From Nemopilema nomurai (lineage: Eukaryota > Cnidaria > Scyphozoa > Rhizostomeae > Rhizostomatidae): DNA of 64,000 nt. Below, piece by piece: positions 25,303 through 35,565 of this stretch. Both the position numbers and the translations under genes were made by a program. Location: positions 6,794,698 to 6,858,697 of the forward strand of contig ML133401.1 in NCBI GenBank assembly GCA_003864495.1, in the 5' to 3' direction. Numbering within the stretch: position 1 is the first letter of the stretch; every line of letters starts with the position of its first letter. A model generated the notes under the pieces. It was not told the DNA's origin, did no database searches, and was given only the letters and a program-made list of their open reading frames with translations.

Positions 25303-26370
25303 GCGGAGAAATCTTTTTTCTAAAACAAGGATTCGCAAAGCAAAGCGCGTCGAGCAAATTGAATTTTCATCAGCGTTCGGGAGGCAGAACCTAGTTCTTG
25401 GGATGTTACGGCCAGTCTATACAAATATCGGAACGGAATAAAACATAAGTTTGGAGAGTCTAGAAGATAAATTGAAAGGTCTAATTGATAGCACCTATCT
25501 ACACTCGTCTTTGTGTCTACGAAGGTTTTTCCTTTCGTTTTGGAATTCCCTTTTTTCGTTTTGACACCACGGCTATATCCTACTTCTTAAGGAAATTATA
25601 ATATTCTCCAACATTTGTTGTGGTATGATAAAAGCACAACATTGAGCAGTATTGATCACTCTAGAATGAAATTGTCGGATTATTTGAGGCGTATGAACTG
25701 CACATCTGAGCAATGGAAGGCGTGGGTGTGTGATTGCACACCATTCCCAGATTTGACTAAAATTACACCAATAAGCAATGAAAAGAACTCACTCTTGGCA
25801 AAAAATACACAAATATATAGCCTATCATTTAAATACTTGAAAAGTGCTCAATTATAACCACAATTGTCAATAAACATGTGTAGCAAAATTGAAATATTTA
25901 TAAATACACATTTACACATATATAACCAAAGTATGTTATACATATATAACCAAAGAACAGAATCTGTCTAGACGTGTAACTGGCATTATTTTTCTTTCTA
26001 GAACGAATTTTCATATGGATTTTCATAAAACTTTCAATGCCCTAGAAAACAGAACTGCTTTGAATCAATTTGCAGGTTAAACATTTGAATATAATATCCT
26101 TAAAATATATAGAGGTGTGGTCACATCAAAAGGAAGGACTTTGACACTGCTTGAAAGCATATAGCTTCTCAGTGTCCTAAAATTACCTTCAGATGCTAGG
26201 TAGAAACAAATTCAAATACCTTCATTTATGTAATTTTGGCTAATATTCAATCCATACTCCTGGAAACAGAAGACAGAGTTCCACAATTCATTCAAACTGC
26301 GAGTAAGCCAAATACTAAATAAATACAGAATAACTTATCATCATGGAGATGCTTCAGATCTGCTTTTACT
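25303..26370. other. Spacer between the CCDC160-like and dynein-like genes
   Basis: About 1.1 kb of AT-rich sequence holding the truncated SINE copy at 26112-26217 and probably the 3' UTR of the CCDC160-like gene. No canonical AATAAA on the minus strand was found. Confidence 0.5.
26112..26217 (+). mobile_element. Truncated second copy of the same SINE body
   Basis: Starts GAGGTGTGGTCACATC and ends GGTAGAAACAAATTC, and is alignable along its length to the minus-strand copy at 14457-14572. The tRNA-like head is missing. It is in the opposite orientation, in the spacer between the CCDC160-like and dynein-like genes. Confidence 0.7.
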
Positions 26371-27730
26371 TCAATGGTCAATCTCAGCTACATCAAGAAA
26401 TTTCCCTGATTCATCAACACGCATATTTACAAAATGCCTTCTAAGTTGTTCAAGAGCTATTTTTGTTAAATGATGTTCCTGCTTTTCCTTTTCCAGCTCT
26501 TCAAGAATTCTTTCTTTTTCCTTCTCAACTTTTGCCTGTGTATGCTGATACTGTACCAACAGAATGTTTCTTTGTTCAACAAGATCAATCTCTAACTTTC
26601 TTTGTAGGTTTGCAAGAGACCTTGTAAGATCTCTACAAATTGCTTGTAGCTTTTCTGTTTGCTTTCTTTCCTCTTCAAGTTCTGTTTTCAAAAAGCTACT
26701 TTGATCTTTTAATTGAGCCTCTATAATCAAGAGCTGCTGTAATTTTTTTTCTGAGAACCCTAGATCCTTTTGAAGTTCTTTTATTGTCGTTTTCAGTTGA
26801 ACAATTTCTTTTTTCTGTGCAGAGAGTAATTGACCCTGATTTGTAATAATAATATCTTTATTCTTGCATTTCTTTCTTAATTCTCCATTTCTTGCTTTTG
26901 AATCTGATAGCAGAATCAGTAAATGAACTGCTCGTCTTTTCAGGGTGAAATAGCCATTTCTAAAAATGTCAAGTTCCTCCTTTGTCCATAAGCACTTTTC
27001 TTCTTTTACAATCCTTTTAATACTATTACCTGAAGGCAAATTGTCCTCTTCTTTTGTATTAATGTCTTTGATTAAACTACCTTGATCAGCTATAGCAAAA
27101 TAAATCTTCATTCAGAAATGTGATTTCATGTAGTAACTGAAAATTATCAATACAAAATTACAAGCCAGAAGAGCCAAAAGCATATATCAAAAGAGATGAG
27201 GCGTTCCTCAAGTTCTTAAAATCAGAGAAGCTCTAAAAATAGGAATTAATATTGAATTTTGGCAAAGGGTGAAGAAAAGGACATAAATACAACATATCAC
27301 CAGTGTTGGCCTATAGAATTATGATGAGCCTTTTATCATTCAGATATGCACTTAAATATTATATATGCAGTGAAAATGGAAACATTGGTCCCGAGGGAAG
27401 TTAATTGCCCGGTATAGTCCACTAGGAACAGATATGGGGTTAGAGAAATTAACAAATACTATCGAAGGCACTGTATTATTAAAACTTCCAAGGAACCTAC
27501 GAATCCGAATAAGTAGGACAAGAGACCGTGGGCCTAAAAGACCAACCGGGGCACTCAGCATGACTTCCTCCAGCCAGAGCATGGGAAAATGCACCTTCAT
27601 ATAAGTCCTTCAATTTCTCTTTGGCATAATATGTTGTTTTCGTGTCATTTTTTATTTTCTCTCCTAAGGCATCCTCCACGGTGTACTGAACTGGGAAAAC
27701 ATCTGAAATCCAATGATTCGTCGCCGCCAT
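26371..27730 (-). CDS. CCDC160-like: CCDC160-like coiled-coil protein (2 exons, 284 aa)
   Basis: Exon 1 is 27595-27730 (ATG to GAAG/gtgcat) and exon 2 is 26371-27089 (gctatag/CTGATC to TGA). Phases match and give 284 residues. The start MAATNHWISDVF..EDALG resembles the CCDC160 N-terminus (HW..n.F.P....DvLe). The C-terminus (NILLVQYQHTQAKVEKEKE, then ALEQLRRHFVN) matches the CCDC160 end pattern of a charged helix followed by ALE.LR. Most of residues 80-265 is heptad-rich coiled coil (EELEKEKQEHHLTK). No membrane segment or enzyme motif is present. CCDC160 has no established biochemical role. The start codon has a good context (AAAATGG) and lies 10 bp from a foldback element. The dynein-like gene lies downstream on the same strand. 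Confidence 0.75.
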
Positions 27731-27735
27731 TTTGA
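27720..27735 (-). promoter_or_regulatory. YY1-like element overlapping the CCDC160-like start codon
   Basis: The minus strand reads CAAAATGGCGGCGAC across the start codon. This matches the CAAnATGGCGGC YY1 consensus often found at or just downstream of animal transcription starts. It fits a very short 5' UTR. No TATA box is visible in the 10 bp before the foldback element. Confidence 0.35.
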
Positions 27736-27740
27736 GCAGG

Positions 27741-30135
27741 GTTGGTAGCGCTACAGGTCAAATAGGATACGCGGTCAAATAGGATAATCTCAGGTCATAT
27801 AGGATAATCGTCGATTACTCCGAAAAATGGACTGATATCTTAAAACAAACCGCACAATCGGACTCGGCATGCTTCAATCTACCTTTTAGATGCCTTTTTA
27901 TTCGACTATGGTAATTTCAGCAGTATAAATCGCAATGTTTTTCTATTACGTTAGTTTGATGCGTGGCTCCTCCATAGCTACGGAGGCAAATAGGAAAAAC
28001 TCGTTAAAAAGCATCGTTTTAATGCAAAATAAATAGCAAAATATAGAAATCGCAAAGAAAATATACACTCTCTTCATATCAATCCATGTTTTAAACATTT
28101 TGCACCGGGGTTACAAGATTTCTTTTAAAAAATTAGCTGATTGATCGAAGCGCTACAGGTCAAATAGGATACGCGGTCAAATGGGAAAATGGCCAAAAAC
28201 TGCAAGAAACAAGCGGGAAAAATAGAACTACCTCATTCCAAAGCAATGAATCATTAAATATGCTATTTCTATCCGTTTGTCTGCTAGAAATCAAGCTATA
28301 TTGATAGATAGATGCATTTCACACAACGTTCGACAAGCACTTAGGCATTTGTTTACAGATAGATCTCCTCCACAGTTTCGAGGTCAAATAGGAAAACAGC
28401 TACCTACGGCTTACATATCGTAAATCCTCGAATCAGCTCAAACAGAGCCATGTCCTTATTTATTTTTTATGTTTATTAAATGGGCCTATACGAGATGGGA
28501 GTTATTAAATTATTGTAGATATTAAGAAGACATTATTAAAAGACCTTGTTCATTTTAGTAGGATTTTGTTTATGAGCATTCAATTAATTACTACCAAAAG
28601 TATGAGTTTTTTGTGGTAATTCTATAAAACGCCATAGGCAACCTTAGATGGCAAAATTCATCAAATTGAGGGGTCCATTTTGAGAATTTAGGGTAGCAGT
28701 GGAAGCTTATTCGAAGTGTGCACCTATTGACAACTACAATCAAACCCCCTAAAGAAATCAATGTATAGCTTATTTTGAATTAGTTTCATTTCTCTGAAAA
28801 ATCAACTTGGAGTGTTTTAGAAAAAATATTTTGGTTCTTCTTGACCTTAAGTTACCAAATGTCCATAGGAAATAGCCAAGAATTGTATGGTTCTTGGCGA
28901 AGTGTTTTATTCATTTCGTTTATGCCTTCTAAGCACGTTTTAATATAGAGAGAATGCACGATACCCTTTATGAGGGTGAGGGGGGATGCTGGAAATCATT
29001 TCATAATAAATTTTGGGTTTGCATTTGTAAAGGGAGGCTTTATTTTAAAGTTGGCAATTTGCAGACTTTGATTGACTCTGCTAAATAGCAATCATTCAAG
29101 ATACTTTTAATAACCTTATTAAAATAAACACTGTCTTTTGAGTAACTTTAGAGCTACTCTGAATTATAGCATAATTTGTCTGAGCTAGCTTTCATATTGC
29201 TTAATATTAAAACAAAACACAATGGATAGAAGCATTAGTCAAATAAAAAGATACTCAATTTTTTTACAAAAAGAATACACATACAAATTGCAGATAAAAC
29301 AAAGTAGATGCAGCTATGTGTTGACATTTGTTAAGTGTTATAAAACATAGTCCCAATTCTATAGACTATGATAAAACAAGTAAATGAAATATGTTATGTA
29401 AATATGTGTTTGAAATTGATTTGTATTACTTTTGCTTTCGGAAATTATTAAAATTTTTGTCTATGGCTGTAGGTAGCTGTTTTCCTATTTGACCTCGAAA
29501 CTGTGGAGGAGATCTATCTGTAAACAAATGCCTAAGTGCTTGTCGAACGTTGTGTGAAATGCATCTATCTATCAATATAGCTTGATTTCTAGCAGACAAA
29601 CGGATAGAAATAGCATATTTAATGATTCATTGCTTTGGAATGAGGTAGTTCTATTTTTCCCGCTTGTTTCTTGCAGTTTTTGGCCATTTTCCCATTTGAC
29701 CGCGTATCCTATTTGACCTGTAGCGCTTCGATCAATCAGCTAATTTTTTAAAAGAAATCTTGTAACCCCGGTGCAAAATGTTTAAAACATGGATTGATAT
29801 GAAGAGAGTGTATATTTTCTTTGCGATTTCTATATTTTGCTATTTATTTTGCATTAAAACGATGCTTTTTAACGAGTTTTTCCTATTTGCCTCCGTAGCT
29901 ATGGAGGAGCCACGCATCAAACTAACGTAATAGAAAAACATTGCGATTTATACTGCTGAAATTACCATAGTTGAATAAAAAGGCATCTAAAAGGTAGATT
30001 GAAGCATGCCGAGTCCGATTGTGCGGTTTGTTTTAAGATATCAGTCCATTTTTCGGAGTAATCGACGATTATCCTATATGACCTGAGATTATCCTATTTG
30101 ACCGCGTATCCTATTTGACCTGTAGCGCTACCAAC
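27741..30135. mobile_element. 2.4-kb non-autonomous foldback / long-TIR DNA element
   Basis: The left arm (27741-28407) and right arm (29469-30135) are inverted copies of exactly 667 bp. Reading them side by side I found only an isolated mismatch and no gap. The outer ends read GTTGGTAGCGCTACAGGTC. The 1.06-kb spacer between the arms has no open frame of note. Inside each arm the motif GGTCAAATAGGATA recurs, and a second near-copy of the terminal sequence (GCGCTACAGGTCAAATAGGA) lies about 400 bp in, at 28149. I could not see a target-site duplication (AGCAGG on the left, ATGATT on the right). The near-identity suggests recent insertion or gene conversion between arms. No transposase is encoded, so a class cannot be assigned. 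Confidence 0.85.
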
Positions 30136-33100
30136 ATGATTGGCCATTTTTTGTACAAAGTTTGTTAGCCTCGTTGCCCTGTGCTTCCAAATTGGGCCGA
30201 TGATCATGAACTTCAAATGAATTTACAAATTTAAAAAATGCAATTTTCTTGTGCAAGAATCATCTTCCATGCAGGAGTAAGGTCAGACTTCTGAAAGTTA
30301 AAAGCTAACTGAATTTATTGTTTTAGAAATTAGAGAAATTTCTGCATCTTAAAAAGCACAGTATATGATTCATTAACGAACACATTTCGGGGAATGTAAA
30401 GCTTATCCGCTCCGGACCTCTTCAAGAAAAAGGTTGAATGAGAAGACTCTGACATGCATGAAATTCAGTGGTTATCGTTTGCAGAAGTTTCCATTACACA
30501 GCGGGATAAGTTGATGTCTAATTAAGTAGTTACAGTAGGTCTATAGCAAAGACGCGATTTGTGCCTTTTAGATGATTTGCAAAAATGATTTATAGAAAAA
30601 GGTCCTAATTGTCTACAGAATTTGGACAATCATTTGTGGAATAAATGAGAAGGTCTGACGTTTCAGGGAAGCAAAGGAATTATACATTCAAACCTTTGCA
30701 TGTGTCTGGCAATCATCTTGCCTTTTGTTGACTGATATCCGATTTTCTTCCCACACGACAATTAGTGAATTATTAACTATATAATTTGAAAGGATGTTCG
30801 AAATTATGGCAAAAAGTCATGCCACAGAAAAATTTGTAATTTGAGATCAGTGAGGGAAATTATTGGATAAGTAATTTTTTATCAATGATCTATTGGTTGT
30901 ATCCTGATAATTAAAAGGCTGTTATAGGTATGGCTAATGGTAAACTGAAGTCTACAAAATATTTTCTCCCTCTATACCTCCCACATCCTCTTATTAAATG
31001 CTCTTTGTACTCTTTAAGTACTCGTAATTTCCTTCGGTTTCTTTTCCCAAGGGTCAATTGCAATTAAACGGGTTTTTGTGAAGCAAAATTGCACACCTAG
31101 AGGCAACAGGAAATAGAGGAAATCAAGTTTTCACGTCGATGGGAAATAAGTTGAATGACCAGTAATTGACTTCATAGGCTCTTTGGAGATTCCAAGAGAA
31201 AAACTATTTATGGAAAAATAATGATTTTTCTTACTTCGATGAAAAGCGTCGGCTAAGACCCTCGAGAAATGCGCGGCTTTGTTAAATACTTAGGACACTT
31301 TCTGTTCGATTTGAAAAGATCTGAGAAAGGTTGGGCACACTGGAAAGCGATGAGACATCTGAGCACTTTAATGCATCTGCCTGGAACTTGTGGAACTGGT
31401 TCCAAGGCATTCTGTGATTTGCACTCTTCTGCTTATCGCGGAGTTGCTAAAGAAAATTGGAAAAAGGCAGCTGGTTCCACCCCAAGTCGTGGTTTCCTTT
31501 TAAAAAGCTGCAGTATCTTCTTTGCATTATCATTTGGGGCATTTCAAATCATAGTTCCTTTAAACATAGGGAGCGTATCCCATATATCTTTATGGGGGAT
31601 TTTTGAGAAGGTTCGCATAAGACATTTAGGCGTAAGTTAAATGTTATTGATTTTGCTTGGATATGAGGTATGACTGATTTGTGCCATGACCCGTCAAGTT
31701 TAAGTTTGAAGTTTAAATAGCTTTAAAAGATGTCCTTACTAGATCAAGTCAATTTAGTTTGAAAATTTAGAGTATGCCTTCATGTTTATACTGACGTTCA
31801 TACAGAGGTAACTCCTATTAATTTATATTGTCACTGGCACGTATGATCTGGTCATTGAAGTTATTCACGCTCAAGTGCTCAGTTTATCCAAAACCCAAGA
31901 AAGTCAAATTGAACCTTTCCAGACACCTCAGCATTATTTCTAAAGAACAAATGATCATCGAAAGACCATTTTTAAGGTCTTTTGCAACTAAGTCAAGTAG
32001 AAAGTTACAAGAATATTAAACGTATGGTGTATTATTGGCTGCAAAGTTTGATCTGATTTAATAATGCGGACGAATATGTCATTTAAATAGATGTTCAAAA
32101 GGCAAGGGACCGAAGGCAGACCCTTGAATTTCACTAGCAGCCCTGACTAAAATGGAAATTTTTGCATTGGGGGCTTTGAGCATTTGATAGTCTTTTCTCT
32201 TTCTAGCTGACAAATTAGCTCAATTTGATTTCTCGGACAGACAACTGGTAAAAGCATTCGGTAATAACAATCAAATTTATTCTTTCCTTTAACTAAAACA
32301 TATGAGTTATACTAGATTTGCAATGCTTTTTTCTACCAATTTCAAAAAATTCAAAAACTAAGCTGCCGGGAAATATAAACGCAAAAGATCTATAGCAAGC
32401 AATTCAAGCTGATGACAATGACATTCATTATAGTGCTGAGAATTCTAATAACCTTGCAAGCTGTTTGTCAAAATCATTAAAGGAGCAGTTGGCCTCTTCA
32501 TTTGCATTCAAATTTTGTCTTCTGCTTGCAATGTTTCTATGAAAATAGAAAAACAAGGCACTTTTCATCTTAAAGGTCTAGGCAAATAAAACGACAAAAT
32601 TTTGTGAGGTTATGGAAAACAATATTCTTAAGTTTGGTTTTAATTTTCTATTTCTTTGGTTTCAAGCACAAAAACACAGGCATTGAATTTGTTTGCGATC
32701 AAGTTATATGCGACGATTAATGATGTTCATTTGTCCTGATCTGGGGCTTGGTTGTTACTGCAACTCTGCGTGTCTTGAGTTTTATATGTGTAGCGTCACT
32801 TACTTGCACTTGCACAAGCAGTACCTGCAATTTCCCTAAGAATGTACTTGTACTTTAGCAGTTTTGTATTTTGACTGCAAGCATGGAAGCTGCTGCAACG
32901 TTACAAGACATTCCAATTATCCGAAATTTTTAAGGGACGGTAGGAGCACGTGCCTGTAAATTACTCTGAACTCTTTCCAAGAAAATGTGCTTCAGGTTAA
33001 GAAAGCTTGCAAGGAAGAACGTCTTGTTGTTGGTTATTTGGTTACATTGTCAGTGTGTGAAATTAGCTGTGATTTAGATCATAATGTTGGTTAAAAGCCA

Positions 33101-34575
33101 TAATCTACAATAATTTACAAGATCTTTGGGTGTCTTGGTTCTTGATATCTCTTAAGGTTCTACGCTGTGACCCTTGCTGTTAACTTTGTATCGACTTCTA
33201 CTAATGAGACCCTTTGCAAAAAGAAAGAGGCGCACTGTATGTGCAAACTTGGGCCTACTGTTACACAATGTGTGTGCATACAGAAAGTTCAGTAGTTAAA
33301 ATTAAAACATTTTCCCCTTATCAAGTTAAATCAGCTAATGAAGTTTTGAAAGACCCTTTACGATTTGCTAAGATGATGTAATAGTGAATTACAGTAAAAC
33401 TGCATGTCGGCGTGTCGTCTCCCATAGACCTTTTAAGACAACACGTCAGAGTAAACAAAGAAGTCTCGAAGAAGGCAAAAAAACGAGACTTCTTTATCCT
33501 GGTTCAATTTGACATAACAATTATATCTCATTTTTCTTTTACCTTTATTTAACGACACAATCAACATCCATTTTTAATCTATACCCTGAAAAGCATTTGC
33601 ATTACTTGTTGCTACACTGATAGTATTTTTAATGTTTCTGCTATGTCTCTCCCAGCCAGCTTGGAACCAAGCAGTTGTGTCTGCTCCTCATTGTTGTGAC
33701 TTCAATTCTTCATAACAACTTCACTAATTGCCAATTATCTTGTAAAATCTAATCGCGCCATATTTCATGCCATTTTATTTTGGATCTGGAAAATTACCAA
33801 TTCGAAGAGCCAATGCGTGAATGAATATCTAGATCAAAGCCCAGGTTAAATTTCTAAAAGCAAAACAGCCGTGAAAACCTTAAAAAAAATTGAAAGTGAT
33901 TCTAAAGTCTGCAGTAATGACGAACGATTAAGCAGAATAGCAGACTTGTGTTGGCTGTGCATCTGGGCTGAATAAATCAACGACAATTTAACTTTAAAAA
34001 CAAATTCTTTTTAGCTTTTCAACTTTTAAAATCAGCTCATAAATTGTGAGTAAGTTTTTGTTTCGGAATGAAAAGTTTGATTGAAAGTGCACTGTCTTTT
34101 AGGCGACAACGGAGACCACATGAATCATCATGAAAGATTTGGGTCACAGAATAAAAGATATCGCCAAAATAACCGTTTACTGCTTTCACTTCAACATATA
34201 TGCAATTGACTTCCTTTGAAAAATGGATAATTGGAAAAAGCTGTCAACGCTTAGAATGTCAAAAGCAGAAATTGAAAGTACTTTCAGGGAGAGCTGTTCA
34301 GATAAGGCTGCGTATAATGTCAATTTAGTTAAACTTCTCCCCATACCTGTTTCCTGTGAGAGTGAACTATCTAGGCATCCATCTTCTTAAGCTTCTTTTT
34401 GGCCAGATCTTTGCTGGCGAGGGTGCAGAAGATGCAAGGAAACAGAAACGCCGCACTGCTTCTTTGCTTATTTGAAATCTCTATTCATCTTTGCTTATTT
34501 CATCTAAAATGTGTTGCTACAAAATTAACAAAAGTTCTAATTCTTCGTTTTCTTCATTTTGCGGAAGATGCCGCT
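30136..34575. other. Intergenic spacer with no recognisable gene
   Basis: This is 4.4 kb of AT-rich sequence between the foldback element and the class A GPCR. The only sizeable open frame (plus strand, 31269-31640) has no motif I recognise and no splice or start context of note. I see no repeat family shared with the rest of the window. Confidence 0.6.
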
Positions 34576-34581
34576 TTTATT
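34576..34581 (-). terminator. Candidate polyadenylation signal of the class A GPCR
   Basis: AATAAA on the minus strand about 70 bases downstream of the GPCR stop codon at 34651. Position and match are good, but no cleavage-site evidence is available. Confidence 0.4.
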
Positions 34582-34650
34582 TGTGCAAGCCCGTCAGTCT
34601 CTGCTGTTCAAGTCATACTCGAACGTTTGCTCTCATACATTGGCGCTGTC

Positions 34651-35565
34651 TCACGGGTATGAAACTTCGTCGTCTACTATTGATGGGTTTCTTGCCAGCA
34701 GCCTTCTGAACTGCCTTCGCTTGAAGAAGTAGATCCAGGGGTTGATAAAGCTACTCAAAAGTGCAAGCAGCAGACACAGTCGCCTGGCGTTGATGTCATT
34801 TAGAGCAACGCCGTATGTGAAGACAATTCGGTATGTCGACAAGGGCAGGTAACAGCAAATAAACACAAATACGATGTACAAGCATTCCTTTGATGCAGCC
34901 AACTCCGATCTTTTCAAACGCCTTCCTGCTCTCTTGGGCATTTCGAGTTCCTTGAGATCGTCGCTGCACTGCTCTACCGCGTGGAAAGAGCGCTCGCTTT
35001 CTGCAAACTTCAGGAACTGCTCCTTAAGGGCTTTGTAAAGAAGAGCATTTGAGATGATCAGAATAGTGGATCCAACAAAGAAGCACACAATCATTATGTT
35101 TCCACGCGCCTTCAGCTCAAAATTTGGTGAATAGCCGTACAGAAAACAATATTGTTGGATACACATGGACAGTGAAAAGAGCCAGCCTACTGCGAGGGAC
35201 AGGGCAATGCGTTTGCCGGTTACGATTGAACGATACCTCAGGGGATATGCGATGGCGACGATTCTGTCAAATGAAAGCAACGATAGGGATAGAATGGACG
35301 CGAAGAGGCTGCCGAACAGAGGAATATTTCCGACCGTCTTGTAGACGTACTGCTCCTGGTTGGATAACAGACACGACGCCAATATCAAGCAAAAGATCCC
35401 CACGAGCAGATCTGCAAATGCAAGCGAAAGCAATAGTCTATTGACCTTGCGACGCAAAACTCGCTCTCTGTGCCGATAAAACGTCGCCACCACAATCAGA
35501 TTCACGACGATGACAGATAGGCCGATGAACAGTGCTGCAACCCAATACGCATCGTACGCCTGCAT
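34651..35565 (-). CDS. Orphan rhodopsin-class (class A) GPCR, single exon, 304 aa
   Basis: An intronless seven-helix receptor. TM1 carries VVNLIVVATF (N1.50), TM2 LAFADLLVG, and TM3 LLSFDRIVAIAYPL (DRI in place of DRY). TM6 has FVFICCYLPL (P6.50 kept, Tyr at the usual Trp6.48) and TM7 SSFINPWIYFF (the NPxxY motif). ICL3 is long and basic (KRAGRRLKRSE). The extracellular N-terminus is only about eight residues, with an in-frame stop upstream and no other ATG, so this start is the only one unless a spliced exon exists. The Cys normally at 3.25 appears to be Lys. Loss of that Cys and a very short N-terminus recall the melanocortin/adenosine-type group and large cnidarian orphan expansions. The ligand cannot be inferred. 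It would couple to G proteins at the plasma membrane. Confidence 0.9.
   Translation of the reverse strand: MQAYDAYWVAALFIGLSVIVVNLIVVATFYRHRERVLRRKVNRLLLSLAFADLLVGIFCLILASCLLSNQEQYVYKTVGNIPLFGSLFASILSLSLLSFDRIVAIAYPLRYRSIVTGKRIALSLAVGWLFSLSMCIQQYCFLYGYSPNFELKARGNIMIVCFFVGSTILIISNALLYKALKEQFLKFAESERSFHAVEQCSDDLKELEMPKRAGRRLKRSELAASKECLYIVFVFICCYLPLSTYRIVFTYGVALNDINARRLCLLLALLSSFINPWIYFFKRRQFRRLLARNPSIVDDEVSYP

Noticed and set aside
31269..31640. Plus-strand 123-residue open frame
   Set aside because: No motif, no splice context and no repeat relation. It could be chance in 4 kb of spacer.
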